Source: UBA5429 sp942493315
GTDB taxonomy: Bacteria > Bacteroidota > Bacteroidia > Bacteroidales > WCHB1-69
Direction: 5' to 3'
Assembly (NCBI GenBank): GCA_942493315.1
Contig: OW818690.1
Coordinates: forward strand, 248,001-312,000
Length of the DNA: 64,000 nt
The notes below the pieces were generated by a model. The model made no database searches, had not been told where the DNA came from, and saw nothing but the letters and a program-made list of their open reading frames with translations. Shown here one piece after another: positions 45,001 through 54,195 of the stretch. A program made the translations under genes and the position numbers. Numbering within the stretch: the first letter of the stretch is position 1; each line of letters begins with the position of its first letter.

Positions 45001-48000
45001 CAAAGTAATATTTAAAGGAATTGTATTTTCAATAACAATAGGAGCAGTAATATCTTGAACTGTGATTATTTGAGTAATAGTTGGAGAAACTAAACCTGAA
45101 GCATCAGTTGCAAACCAAGTTCTGGTTACTGTATAGTTATAATAACTTGGTAATGTGTTATCTGTACCTTGTGTTGAAATTTGATTATAACTGATGATCA
45201 TATCTTGATCACAATTATCAGAGAATAGAACATTTGCTGGAGCAGGAACCGTTTCAGGACAGTTAATAGTTACATTTGCTGGAATTGTATTCTCAACAAC
45301 AACAGGAGCAACTAAATCTTGAACTGTAATTACTTGAGTAATGGTTGGTGTAGTGAAACCTGAAGCATCGTTAGCTGTCCATGTTCTTGTAATTGTATAG
45401 GTATAAAAATCAGCAGCATTTGGATCTGTACCTTTTGTAGATACTTCAGTGAATACAACATTCAAATCAGCATCACAATTATCAGTGATGATAATATCAG
45501 CAGGAGCAGGGATTAGATCACTACATGCTAGAGTAAGATTAGTAGGTATTGTTGATTCGTCAATAACTGGTCCTACAAGATCTTGAACTGTAATTACTTG
45601 TGTAATTGGGGTTGTTGAATTACCTGCTGCATCAGAAGCATACCAAGTTCTTGTAATAGTATAATTATAATAATTAGCACTATCTGAATCTGTTCCTTTT
45701 GTAGAAACTTGTGTAAAATGAACAGTTGGTAATCCTTCACAATTATCAATATATTCTAAAATAGCAGGAGTTGGAATAACATCACTACAAGAAAGAGTTA
45801 AATCTTCAGGTAGAATAGATGTTACTAAAGTTGGAGTAACTTCATCAGTTACAGTAATAGTTTGTGTCATTGGTAAAGATACATTTCCGCATACATCAGT
45901 TGCAACCCATGTTAATGTATTTACATAAGTATTTGGTGTACTACCTGGAACAACATTTGAAGTATAAGAATATGTAATTGTACCTGAGCAATTATCAGAT
46001 GCAATCAAATATGGACTATTTACATCAATTACAGGAATATTATCACAAGAAACTTCTACACTTGCAGGTACTGAAGTTAAAAGTGGAGCTGTAACATCAA
46101 CTACATGAATTAACTGAGTAATAGTACTGAAGTTTCCACAAGCATCTTGAGCTCTCCATGTTCTTTGAATATCATAAGTGTTTGCACAAGAACCAGGAAC
46201 TATCACTTCAGGTAACATTGAAATAATGATCGCTGTTTCAGCAGTACAATTATCAGTTACATTCACATCTTGAGGACGTTGAGTTGGAATTGATGCGCAA
46301 TCAACTGTTAATTCTGGACTAATTGTTCCTTCAAAAACAATTGTAGGAGGAACAATATCATTTATTGTAATAGTAACTGAACCATATGTAGTACATCCTT
46401 TAGAGTCAACTACATTCAAATGAACTAAATTTTCTCCACCACAAGTTACATTTTGTAATGTTACATCAGAACCATCTACAACAACATTTCCATCCCAACT
46501 AAGTGTATATGGAGCTGTTCCACCGGTTACAACAGGAGTAATTGGGTTTACTAAACCTGGGCAATTATAAGTTGCACTAATAGATTCAACAACAGGAAGT
46601 GGGTTAACAATAACTGTTGCATATACTGTTGGAGCAATACAACCATGATCAGAAGTAACAATTACTGAATAAGTATTTTCACCAACTAATTCTGGAGTAA
46701 CCATGATATAGTTCATTGGTGATGGTGTGTTAGAACCAAATTGGTATGTATAACCTTCAACATAAGGAGTTGCAGTTAAAGTTACAGTTTCTCCTAAACA
46801 AATTTCAGTATCATTTGCAGTTAATGCTGGATCAACAGGTAATGGATAAATAGTAACAATTTGAGTTGCAATAGTAGAAACACAACCTGTAAATGGATTA
46901 GTTGTAGTTGTTGTGAAAGTATATGTTCCAGCTGTTGTAAATGTATAAGTTGCAACACCATCAACATTTTCAAGAATAGTTCCATTTACAAACATATTGT
47001 ATATGGCTTGATTGGCTTGAGTTGAAGTTGCAGTGATTGTAGCAATAATTGGTTCATATAAACAATTTGTAGTTAAAGGAGAAACCACTAATGCAGCAAC
47101 AGGGTCAACATGAGTATCTAAAATTAAAACTGGGCTAGCAGTAGCAGAACACATTGTAGTTGGATTTTGAGCAGTGATAGTATAAGAACCGGCTGCTAAG
47201 TTTTCGAAAGGAAGAACGATAGGTGTTGTTCCAATGAAATAGTTATATGTTCCATCGTTAGGTAAGATAGAGATTGCTCCGTTATCACCAACGCAATTAA
47301 CATCGTCAGAAGTTTTAACAGCTGTAAATTCTGGTAATGAATTTACGGTTACAGTAACTGATTCAGTGTTGGTACAACCAAATGGACTTGTAACGGTAAC
47401 GGTATAGGTTGTAGTTACGCTTGGGCTAACAATAATATCAGCAGAAGTTGCACCAGTTGACCAAAGGAAGGCGCTAATAGTAGATTGAGCAGTAGTTACA
47501 TTATTTGTATTGATTGGATCTGTAGGCATTTCACCTTCACCATCTCCACCACCAGGGGTTAAGTCATAATTAACTACTAAAGTTGTTGATTGACCTAAAC
47601 AGATTGCAACATCATCAGAAACAGTGAAAACTGGTTTTCCGTGAACTAAAACTGTAATTGTATTTGAAGTACTACATCCGTTGGCATCAGTTACAGTGTA
47701 CATATAGGTGAATGTTTCATCCACAAATTCGTTTGTTAAAACTGGTGTTACTGAAGGATTGAATCCTTCTAAAGCTGGATTACTCCAAGTAATTGTATAT
47801 GGTTCAACTCCATAATCCGCTGTTACATTGAATGTAAATGCATTACCGTAGCAAGCATCAGCAGTTGAAGGAGTAATTGTATATGCATTTGTAAGAACAT
47901 TTGGCATTGTAATTGTTACATAAGATGTGCTATAGTTTTCACAAGCATCTGTAAAAGTAACAGTAACAATAGTTGAAGTTGTTAATACTTGATTAGGTTC

Positions 48001-49956
48001 TACAGAATAAGTAATTGCAACTTGAGAACAATTATCTGTTGCTTCAAAAGCAGCACCAATTTGTTGTAACATTTCAGCAGTCACGATATAAGAACAATCA
48101 ACCCCAGGAAGAGCTATATAAGTATTCAAATTTGGAGTAAATGTAGGAGCTATATTATCAATAACATTGTACTCTAAATAAAATTCAGGACTTGCGTTTC
48201 CGCAGTTATCATATAATATATAATACCTTCTTAATGTATTAGTGCAGCCCAATTCTGTTTCTTCTCTAGAAACCTGTACTGTAAACTCAGTTCCATTAGC
48301 AGGATTTGTTGAATTATCTGTAAAAATAAATCCTGCAGATTCTAATTCTTCCAAAGTTAAAGCAGCCGGAACATTATTCAAGTTACATCCAACAGTAGTT
48401 GGCATAACCATTGACATTGGATATACTGTTGGAGCTACTAAATCAGTAGCAAATATTGATCCTGAAATGGTATTTGAACACATTTTAGCATCTCTTACGA
48501 GAACTGAAAAAGGATAATTTTGTTCGCAGGTAGTATTTATGGAAACAAATGCTGTCGCATTAGAACCAGTTGCACCTGTCCAAGTATAATTTAATGCACC
48601 TGTATAGGACCCCATTAATACGTTAACACCAACAGCTTCCGTATGAGTAATAGGAATAGTTGTTTCGTTATAATCGATTAATGAAAGTTCAGGTATTGGG
48701 TTTGAAGTAACAGTCACCATTTTTGGAGCACTTGTACATGTTGGTGATGATGCTGTTACATAATAGGTGTAAACAGTGGTTACATTAGATGGATTTAAAA
48801 CAGGAACTGTAGCAGTTGCTCCTGTAGCCACTAAAGTTGTTAAACTTGCATCTGAATACCAGTTATAAGTAACACCTTCTAAAACGTTAGTTACAGCTAA
48901 AGTAACTTCGCCTACACCGCAAATCTCTTGATTATTAGCATTTGGAATTGTAGGAATAGGATTAACAGTAAGATAAAGGGTATCTATTCTGGCAACTTTA
49001 GGTCCGAAACAAGGAGTTGGTTGTGTATATGAAGGTACAATATACATAGTGGTGATTGCACCAAAATTTGTTTGTGGAGAATTAGGGTTCCAAACAGCAA
49101 CATTATTAAATGACAAAGTATTTACAGTTGTAGGTGTTGAGTATGGATTTCCATTAGGATTAACACCAAAAGTAAAAGATTCACCTGAACAAATAGAAGC
49201 ATAATGTGAACCTCTTGGCATTGGAGTTAAAGCGTATTGCGCAATGATTCCTGATGCAATAGATTGGTGACCACCATAATAAGTATGTTGGTTATTGGAA
49301 TTGTATGGTTCTTGAATTTCAGTTCCACAGGTTCTGCTATATAATGTGAATTTTATATCGTACACTCCATATTGTTTCCAATACACTTTCATACGCATTG
49401 CATTGTTTCTAGAAGCATATTGTAAGTAATGTAAGTAGAAAAAGTTATAGTTTTGAGCATTTGGAAGTGAAGATATCTGAGAATTTGATAAACTAGGGTT
49501 AATCAAATAACTTGATCCAGCATTACCAATTTCAGGAATTGCTCCTGGAAAATCTGCAAAAGTTGGGTTATTAAAACTTCCAAGGGTATATTGATCCCCT
49601 AAACCAGATTTAACCGGTACTCCAGCCCATCCAAAGTTTGGAATATTGATTTGGAACGAAACATCAGCATATTGAGATAATTTAGTTAAATCTGTTCCAT
49701 TGTCCAAAAGTTGTCCATCGCGATAGATTTCCCAACCGATAGAAACTTTAGTAGTGTTGGAGTCCAATCCGCAAGTATTGTTGAAGTGGATGTAGTAATA
49801 ATCCGTGTTTTGATAAACCGGAGTATTAAATGAGTAGGTTTCTTCGGGGATTGTGGCCCCATTTTTTTCTACCCAAAAACAACAATCTTGAGCGAATGTC
49901 GTGCTATTTAACATTGCTACGATGCTAAGGAAGCATAAGAGTACAAGTTTTTTCAT
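42088..49956 (-). CDS. giant HYR-repeat surface protein with T9SS type-A sorting domain
   Basis: 2622 aa. Signal peptide (residues 1-22, ...STTFAQ), then an N-terminal cap (~23-260, starting DCCFWVEK) clearly related to that of the 3812-aa protein. Two HYR-like units lie at ~513-690, and Ig/PKD-like segments at ~690-1200. About eleven HYR-like units of ~85-88 aa follow (~1200-2166), each with a central YYNYTITRTWFATDASG and TQVITVQD joint. A C-terminal cap (~2325-2510, PRLRLYTDQ) and a T9SS type-A domain (~2538-2622, NVYPNPSNGENIKLTF, ending LTKKMIIQK) end the protein. SprB repeats are absent, which is the main difference from the paralog. Predicted role: a surface-anchored or secreted adhesin; the ligand is unknown. 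Confidence 0.88.
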   Translation of the reverse strand: MKKLVLLCFLSIVAMLNSTTFAQDCCFWVEKNGATIPEETYSFNTPVYQNTDYYYIHFNNTCGLDSNTTKVSIGWEIYRDGQLLDNGTDLTKLSQYADVSFQINIPNFGWAGVPVKSGLGDQYTLGSFNNPTFADFPGAIPEIGNAGSSYLINPSLSNSQISSLPNAQNYNFFYLHYLQYASRNNAMRMKVYWKQYGVYDIKFTLYSRTCGTEIQEPYNSNNQHTYYGGHQSIASGIIAQYALTPMPRGSHYASICSGESFTFGVNPNGNPYSTPTTVNTLSFNNVAVWNPNSPQTNFGAITTMYIVPSYTQPTPCFGPKVARIDTLYLTVNPIPTIPNANNQEICGVGEVTLAVTNVLEGVTYNWYSDASLTTLVATGATATVPVLNPSNVTTVYTYYVTASSPTCTSAPKMVTVTSNPIPELSLIDYNETTIPITHTEAVGVNVLMGSYTGALNYTWTGATGSNATAFVSINTTCEQNYPFSVLVRDAKMCSNTISGSIFATDLVAPTVYPMSMVMPTTVGCNLNNVPAALTLEELESAGFIFTDNSTNPANGTEFTVQVSREETELGCTNTLRRYYILYDNCGNASPEFYLEYNVIDNIAPTFTPNLNTYIALPGVDCSYIVTAEMLQQIGAAFEATDNCSQVAITYSVEPNQVLTTSTIVTVTFTDACENYSTSYVTITMPNVLTNAYTITPSTADACYGNAFTFNVTADYGVEPYTITWSNPALEGFNPSVTPVLTNEFVDETFTYMYTVTDANGCSTSNTITVLVHGKPVFTVSDDVAICLGQSTTLVVNYDLTPGGGDGEGEMPTDPINTNNVTTAQSTISAFLWSTGATSADIIVSPSVTTTYTVTVTSPFGCTNTESVTVTVNSLPEFTAVKTSDDVNCVGDNGAISILPNDGTYNYFIGTTPIVLPFENLAAGSYTITAQNPTTMCSATASPVLILDTHVDPVAALVVSPLTTNCLYEPIIATITATSTQANQAIYNMFVNGTILENVDGVATYTFTTAGTYTFTTTTTNPFTGCVSTIATQIVTIYPLPVDPALTANDTEICLGETVTLTATPYVEGYTYQFGSNTPSPMNYIMVTPELVGENTYSVIVTSDHGCIAPTVYATVIVNPLPVVESISATYNCPGLVNPITPVVTGGTAPYTLSWDGNVVVDGSDVTLQNVTCGGENLVHLNVVDSKGCTTYGSVTITINDIVPPTIVFEGTISPELTVDCASIPTQRPQDVNVTDNCTAETAIIISMLPEVIVPGSCANTYDIQRTWRAQDACGNFSTITQLIHVVDVTAPLLTSVPASVEVSCDNIPVIDVNSPYLIASDNCSGTITYSYTSNVVPGSTPNTYVNTLTWVATDVCGNVSLPMTQTITVTDEVTPTLVTSILPEDLTLSCSDVIPTPAILEYIDNCEGLPTVHFTQVSTKGTDSDSANYYNYTITRTWYASDAAGNSTTPITQVITVQDLVGPVIDESTIPTNLTLACSDLIPAPADIIITDNCDADLNVVFTEVSTKGTDPNAADFYTYTITRTWTANDASGFTTPTITQVITVQDLVAPVVVENTIPANVTINCPETVPAPANVLFSDNCDQDMIISYNQISTQGTDNTLPSYYNYTVTRTWFATDASGLVSPTITQIITVQDITAPIVIENTIPLNITLNCQDVIPAPASVLFSESCDQNFTVTYNQVSTQGSTPNTAAYYNYTITRTWIARDASNNVATTITQVITVHDITAPVVVENTLPSNLTLTCYDVVPLMPNVLFTDNCSTPTINSTQVSTFVNNPENENYYNYVITRTWNANDASGNVSSTVTQVITIVDTDAPTVVLTSVPSDVTVSCSDIPDAPTVLFTDACDATPVVTYNQVSTQGANPALANYYNYTLTRTWFATDASGHVSPTVTQVITVQDITAPVVVETSIPTNMTINCQDVVPAVPTVLFTDNCDMNPVIVPSVVTTRGSNPAAATYYNYTITRSWVATDASANVSNTITQVITVQDVTVPTFTFVPANTTIYTNVTCDINSLPTYTGGTATATDNCYFPAVTYTDEVIVGANAGQWTINRTWKAQDVTGNFVTALQVITVTDNINPTFTFVPANQSVCRNYDGTYENLITTALMGVALGHDNCTTNPAIAYSDDITNIGNETTDGYITRTWTVTDAVGQAITATQTITILHRPTVTITGPNTICQNTIITLTGNGADGYVWNTTAITPSIEVTTAGTYSVIGTLANGCSNSAEITVTQFEVPTLSSSVNDQICVGETVTLNAQAVNNDLQLVNGNWSVQMFSGSTNTTIIYPGVVGALTHISAPVFNDTYFQLVFTDGNGCAYNHTTDTTIVTDAPRLRLYTDQAASPNNILNVTTGQDAKFYIKVEACADLTRRAQIQFQVYKDGVALTSLGQYLTDQYSSVSYFTDQSGITNPNPNNTYFNPISTGTFPFANTAQFAPWNGFFVSWTTNAYNWFYMHFFKERFITVDINAFSQPGQYTITYNLVGADASCNITDNSTNYTAGFSYGGSGFQFCNNTTLMASNTMVINVTGNAIPDQPQPEPLPVPSSDINVNVYPNPSNGENIKLTFDNIQGETSLRISTINGKVLYETSTDVKINKNTFELPELNLAPGVYFIQVVNNNAVLTKKMIIQK

Positions 49957-50083
49957 AAGTTTTTGAATTTATTGATTATTATTAATTTTTTCCAAATCAG
50001 TTTTTTGTCTTTTTTCTAGAGTTTATTCATACACGAAAATATGTGAAAAGGGTTTAAAACCCATTTCGACACTATTCAACGTG

Positions 50084-50091
50084 CAAAGATA
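50084..50091 (-). promoter_or_regulatory. -7 box of the 2622-aa gene
   Basis: Minus strand ATGTATCTTTGCACG, ~128 bp before the ATG at 49956. The divergent gap 49957-50380 holds this, the ugd promoter at 50345 and otherwise featureless AT-rich DNA. Confidence 0.5.
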
Positions 50092-50344
50092 CATTATTTT
50101 TTTATATATAGTACGCATTTTTAAAAAAAAATTATGCTTTTTATCAATCATAACTTGTTAATAAATTTTGTTTTTTCAATTCGTTTATCTAAAGCTAAAA
50201 TACGAAACATAAGTAATTAAGTTACAAATTTTTAAAGAAAAAATTAAAAGCGTATAAAAAAAATATTTTTTATCATAAATCTTAGGGAGAATAGGTATTT
50301 TTAAAATAAAAGTAAATAAAAATGAGATCTGAAAAAAAAAAGTG

Positions 50345-50352
50345 TATTTTTG
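50345..50352 (+). promoter_or_regulatory. -7 box of the UDP-glucose dehydrogenase gene
   Basis: TATTTTTG, 28 bp before the ATG at 50381. Confidence 0.5.
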
Positions 50353-50380
50353 TGGCGAAAAAAAAGTAAAAAAATTGAAT

Positions 50381-51697
50381 ATGAAAATTGCAGTAGTAGG
50401 TACCGGATACGTTGGATTAGTAACAGGCGCATGTTTAGCTGACGTTGGTTTTGATGTTATTTGCGTTGATATTGATGAAAATAAAATCTCCAAATTAAAA
50501 CAGGGAGTTTCTCCCATTTTTGAACCCGGATTAGAAGACATATTGGAACGTACCATTCAAAAAGGTAAATTAACTTTTACAACAGATATAATTCCCATTT
50601 TGAATGATGTTCAGATTGTATTCTCGGCTGTTGGAACACCTCCTGATGAAGATGGTAGTGCAGATTTAAAATATGTCTTAGATGTAGCCAGAACAGTAGG
50701 TCGTTATATGTCTGATTACGTTTTAGTGATCACAAAAAGTACTGTACCGGTAGGAACTGCTAAATTGGTTAAAGAAGCTATCAATGGGGAGCTTCAAAAG
50801 AGAGGATTAGAAATTCCTTTTGATGTTGCTTCCAATCCTGAATTTTTAAAGGAAGGAGATGCTATCAATGATTTCATGAGACCTGATCGGATTGTAGTTG
50901 GAGTTGAATCAGAAAGAGCTATGTCACTTTTTGAAAAAATATATAAACCGTTTGTTTTGAATGGTCACCCTGTTATTTTTACCGATATACCTTCTGCAGA
51001 GATGATTAAATATGCAGCCAATGCCATGTTAGCAACCCGAATTAGTTTCATGAATGATATTGCTAATTTATGTGAGATCATGGGTGCTGATGTGAATATG
51101 GTGAGAAAAGGGATTGGGAGCGATACCAGAATTGGAAGCAAGTTTTTATATGCCGGCATAGGATATGGTGGATCTTGTTTTCCTAAAGATGTTAAAGCTT
51201 TAATCAAAACAGGTGATCAAAACAACTATTCTTTAGAGGTGCTCAAAGCGGTTGAGTTTGTGAATGATAATCAAAAAATGGTTTTATTCAATAAAGTAAA
51301 CCAATATTTTGAAGGAAATTTGAAAGGAAAAACAATTGGATTGTTAGGATTATCGTTTAAACCTAATACTGACGACATGAGAGAAGCCCCTTCATTGGTG
51401 ATTATTGACCAGTTATTAAACAGTGGTTGTATTGTAAAAGCTTATGATCCTGCTGCTATGGAAGAAACGGAAAGAAAAATTGGCCATGTGATCACCTATT
51501 GTAAAAATAGTGATGAAGTTTTAAAGGGCTCTGATGCATTATTATTGGTAACTGAATGGGGAGAATTTCGCACATTAGATCCAAAAAAAATCAAAGAATT
51601 AATGATTACTCCTGTTGTTTTTGATGGAAGAAATATTTATGATCCTATTGAGATGACAAAAGGTGGAATCACTTATTTTAGTATTGGAAGACCTTAA
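50381..51697 (+). CDS. ugd: UDP-glucose 6-dehydrogenase
   Basis: 438 aa from the ATG at 50381 (MKIAVVGTGYVGLV). An in-frame ATG at 50342 lies on the promoter box and is rejected. It oxidises UDP-glucose to UDP-glucuronate with two NAD+. The N-terminal Rossmann motif is GTGYVGLVTGACLADVG; the catalytic Cys is in GIGYGGSCFPKDVKAL; the C-terminal UDP-binding domain has LLGLSFKPNTDDMREAPS. UDP-glucuronate feeds capsule or O-antigen synthesis. rfbD follows after 22 bp. Confidence 0.95.
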   Translation: MKIAVVGTGYVGLVTGACLADVGFDVICVDIDENKISKLKQGVSPIFEPGLEDILERTIQKGKLTFTTDIIPILNDVQIVFSAVGTPPDEDGSADLKYVLDVARTVGRYMSDYVLVITKSTVPVGTAKLVKEAINGELQKRGLEIPFDVASNPEFLKEGDAINDFMRPDRIVVGVESERAMSLFEKIYKPFVLNGHPVIFTDIPSAEMIKYAANAMLATRISFMNDIANLCEIMGADVNMVRKGIGSDTRIGSKFLYAGIGYGGSCFPKDVKALIKTGDQNNYSLEVLKAVEFVNDNQKMVLFNKVNQYFEGNLKGKTIGLLGLSFKPNTDDMREAPSLVIIDQLLNSGCIVKAYDPAAMEETERKIGHVITYCKNSDEVLKGSDALLLVTEWGEFRTLDPKKIKELMITPVVFDGRNIYDPIEMTKGGITYFSIGRP

Positions 51698-51719
51698 GTT
51701 TTATTCTAATCAAAATTAA

Positions 51720-52583
51720 ATGAAAACAATATTAATAACCGGGGCTAACGGTCAGTTAGGTTGTTGTTTGCAAGATATTGCTCCTCAATATTCTAAATCT
51801 TTTCATTTCCTTTTTACAGATATTGAAAAGATGGATATCAGTAATTTTGATAGTATTTATCAATTTTGTTTGAAAGAGAAAGTTGATATTATCATCAATG
51901 CAGCAGCTTATACTCAGGTTGATCTTGCAGAACAAGAAATGGAATCAGCTTATTTGATTAATTGTACCGGAGTTTTCAATATTGTTGAAGTTTGCAAAAA
52001 ACTCTCTATCTTTTTAGTTCATGTTTCCACTGATTATATTTTTGATGGAGCATATAATGGGGAATATACTGAAGATATGATTCCAAATCCGATTTCAGTG
52101 TATGGCAAATCGAAATGGGAAGGGGAATCTAAAGTTTTAGAATCCGGAATTCCATCTATAATAATTAGAACATCGTGGTTATACTCTGAATATGGGAAAA
52201 ATTTTCTAAAAACAATTTTAAAATTAACCAAAGAGAAAGAGGAGCTTCAGATCGTAAATGATCAAACTGGAACACCCACCTATGCAGGAGATCTTGCAGA
52301 TGTGGTTTTGAAATGTATAGAAAAAAAGAATCAAATAGTAAGTCCTGAAATTTTTCATTTTTCTAATTCCGGAGTTTGTAATTGGTATGAATTTGCACTA
52401 TTGATTAATCTAATTTCCGGAAATAGTTGTAAAATATTACCTATTTATGAGAAGGATTATCCTACGATTGCAAAAAGACCTAAAAATTCGTTGTTAAGCA
52501 AAGAAAAATTGAAAAAGTTTTTAAATATTAAGATTGCACCTTGGGAAGAGAGTGTTGAAAAATGCCTTACAAAATTAGTTTAA
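51720..52583 (+). CDS. rfbD: dTDP-4-dehydrorhamnose reductase
   Basis: 287 aa, an extended SDR. NAD(P)-binding motif GANGQLGCCL near the N-terminus, HVSTDYIFDG, and the catalytic YGKSKWEGE (YxxxK). It makes dTDP-L-rhamnose from the RfbC product. It is downstream of ugd on the same strand, so nucleotide-sugar genes are grouped here although rfbC lies 46 kb away. Confidence 0.93.
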   Translation: MKTILITGANGQLGCCLQDIAPQYSKSFHFLFTDIEKMDISNFDSIYQFCLKEKVDIIINAAAYTQVDLAEQEMESAYLINCTGVFNIVEVCKKLSIFLVHVSTDYIFDGAYNGEYTEDMIPNPISVYGKSKWEGESKVLESGIPSIIIRTSWLYSEYGKNFLKTILKLTKEKEELQIVNDQTGTPTYAGDLADVVLKCIEKKNQIVSPEIFHFSNSGVCNWYEFALLINLISGNSCKILPIYEKDYPTIAKRPKNSLLSKEKLKKFLNIKIAPWEESVEKCLTKLV

Positions 52584-52658
52584 CTATTTATATTTCTGTA
52601 ATTTACATATTTAAATAAAATTTTTACAGAAAGGAAAATTAATATTAAAAAAAGGTGT

Positions 52659-52666
52659 ATCTTTGC
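52659..52666 (+). promoter_or_regulatory. -7 box of the tRNA-Thr-tuf unit
   Basis: GTATCTTTGCAG, TAnnTTTG type, 47 bp upstream of tRNA-Thr. The following tuf gene has no separate promoter that I can see. Confidence 0.55.
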
Positions 52667-52713
52667 AGACTCAAAAAAAAACATTTTTTTGAGATGTTCT
52701 TTATATGAAAAAA

Positions 52714-52786
52714 GCCGTTGTAGCTCAGTGGTAGAGTACTTCCTTGGTAAGGAAGGGGTCACGAGTTCAACTCTCGTCAATGGCTC
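52714..52786 (+). tRNA. tRNA-Thr (GGT)
   Basis: Full cloverleaf by eye: acceptor GCCGTTG/CAATGGC (one G-U), D arm GCTC-GAGT, anticodon stem CTTCC/GGAAG with loop TTGGTAA (anticodon GGT), and T arm ACGAG-TTCAACT-CTCGT. CCA is not encoded. It precedes tuf by 73 bp. Confidence 0.95.
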
Positions 52787-52859
52787 AAGTTTGAAAATAA
52801 AAAACCTAATACAATTAAAAAAACAAAGGAAAAATTAACAACCCTTAATCAATAAAAAA

Positions 52860-54047
52860 ATGGCAAAAGAAAAATTTGATCGTTCCAAACCACACGTAAA
52901 TGTTGGAACAATTGGTCACATTGACCACGGTAAAACAACCTTAACAGCAGCAATCACTACAGTATTAGCTTCTAAAGGGTTATCAGAAGTTAGAAGTTTT
53001 GACTCTATTGACAATGCACCTGAAGAAAAAGAACGTGGTATTACCATTAATACTGCACACGTTGAGTATCAAACTGCACTTCGTCACTATGCACACGTAG
53101 ATTGTCCGGGACACGCTGACTACATTAAAAACATGGTTACAGGTGCTGCTCAAATGGACGGAGCTATTTTGGTTGTAGCTGCAACTGATGGTCCTATGCC
53201 ACAAACAAGAGAACACATCCTTTTAGCTCGCCAAGTAGGTGTGCCTAAATTGGTTGTTTTCATGAATAAAGTTGACATGGTTGATGATGATGAGTTATTA
53301 GAACTTGTTGAAATGGAAATTCGTGAGTTATTATCATTCTACGGTTTTGATGGAGACAATACTCCAGTTATTCAAGGATCTGCTTTAGGTGGATTGAACA
53401 ACGAACCTAAATGGGTTGACAAAATTATGGAATTAATGGATGCAGTTGATACTTTCATTCCACTTCCAAAACGTGATAGTGATAAAGAATTCTTAATGCC
53501 AGTTGAAGACGTATTTTCAATTACAGGACGTGGAACAGTTGCTACAGGTAGAATTGAAACAGGTGTTATCAATACAGGTGACCCAGTAGAAATCATGGGT
53601 ATGGGTGCTGAAAAACTTAAATCAGTTGTTACAGGAGTAGAAATGTTCCGTAAAATTTTGGACAGAGGTGAAGCTGGTGATAACGTTGGTTTATTATTAC
53701 GTGGTATTGACAAAGAAGCTATACGTCGTGGTATGGTTATTGCAAAACCAGGTTCTATTAAACCTCACAAAGAATTTGAAGCTGAAGTTGTTATTTTGAA
53801 AAAAGAGGAAGGTGGACGTCACACTCCATTCCACAATAGATATCGCCCTCAGTTCTATTTCCGTACAACTGACGTAACTGGTGAAGTATTTCTTCCAGAC
53901 GGAGTTGAAATGGTAATGCCAGGAGATAACTTAACAATCACAGTTAAATTATTATCTTCAATCGCTATCAACCTTAACTTACGTTTCGCTATCCGTGAAG
54001 GTGGTAGAACTGTAGGTGCTGGTCAGGTTACTAAAATTTTAGACTAA
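52860..54047 (+). CDS. tuf: translation elongation factor Tu
   Basis: 395 aa. G1 GHIDHGKT, switch I region ERGITINTAHVEY, G3 DCPGHADY, G4 NKVD and G5 SAL are intact; domains 2 and 3 follow (TGRGTVATGRIETGVINTGD, then GGRTVGAGQVTKILD). It delivers aminoacyl-tRNA to the ribosome. It sits between tRNA-Thr and tRNA-Trp, as is usual in Bacteroidetes, but secE does not follow. Confidence 0.98.
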   Translation: MAKEKFDRSKPHVNVGTIGHIDHGKTTLTAAITTVLASKGLSEVRSFDSIDNAPEEKERGITINTAHVEYQTALRHYAHVDCPGHADYIKNMVTGAAQMDGAILVVAATDGPMPQTREHILLARQVGVPKLVVFMNKVDMVDDDELLELVEMEIRELLSFYGFDGDNTPVIQGSALGGLNNEPKWVDKIMELMDAVDTFIPLPKRDSDKEFLMPVEDVFSITGRGTVATGRIETGVINTGDPVEIMGMGAEKLKSVVTGVEMFRKILDRGEAGDNVGLLLRGIDKEAIRRGMVIAKPGSIKPHKEFEAEVVILKKEEGGRHTPFHNRYRPQFYFRTTDVTGEVFLPDGVEMVMPGDNLTITVKLLSSIAINLNLRFAIREGGRTVGAGQVTKILD

Positions 54048-54060
54048 GAAAATATTTAAA

Positions 54061-54086
54061 ACAGGATCTTAGGATCCTGTTTTTTT
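54061..54086 (+). terminator. intrinsic terminator of tuf
   Basis: ACAGGATC-TTAG-GATCCTGT followed by TTTTTT, 13 bp past the tuf stop and directly in front of tRNA-Trp. Confidence 0.85.
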
Positions 54087-54157
54087 AGGGGAATAGTTTA
54101 AGGGTAGAACAGTAGTCTCCAAAACTATCGGTGGGAGTTCGAATCTCTCTTCCCCTG
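54087..54157 (+). tRNA. tRNA-Trp (CCA)
   Basis: Acceptor AGGGGAA/TTCCCCT, anticodon loop CTCCAAA (anticodon CCA) on the stem GTAGT/ACTAT (with a G-U pair), T arm GGGAG-TTCGAAT-CTCTC. CCA is not encoded. The tuf terminator lies immediately upstream. Confidence 0.93.
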
Positions 54158-54158
54158 C

Positions 54159-54192
54159 AATAGAGGTCCAGAAATGGGCCTCTATTTTTTTG
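54159..54192 (+). terminator. intrinsic terminator after tRNA-Trp
   Basis: AATAGAGGTCC pairs with GGGCCTCTATT (one G-U) around AGAAAT and runs into TTTTTT. It starts 2 bases past the tRNA. Confidence 0.8.
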
Positions 54193-54195
54193 TTG

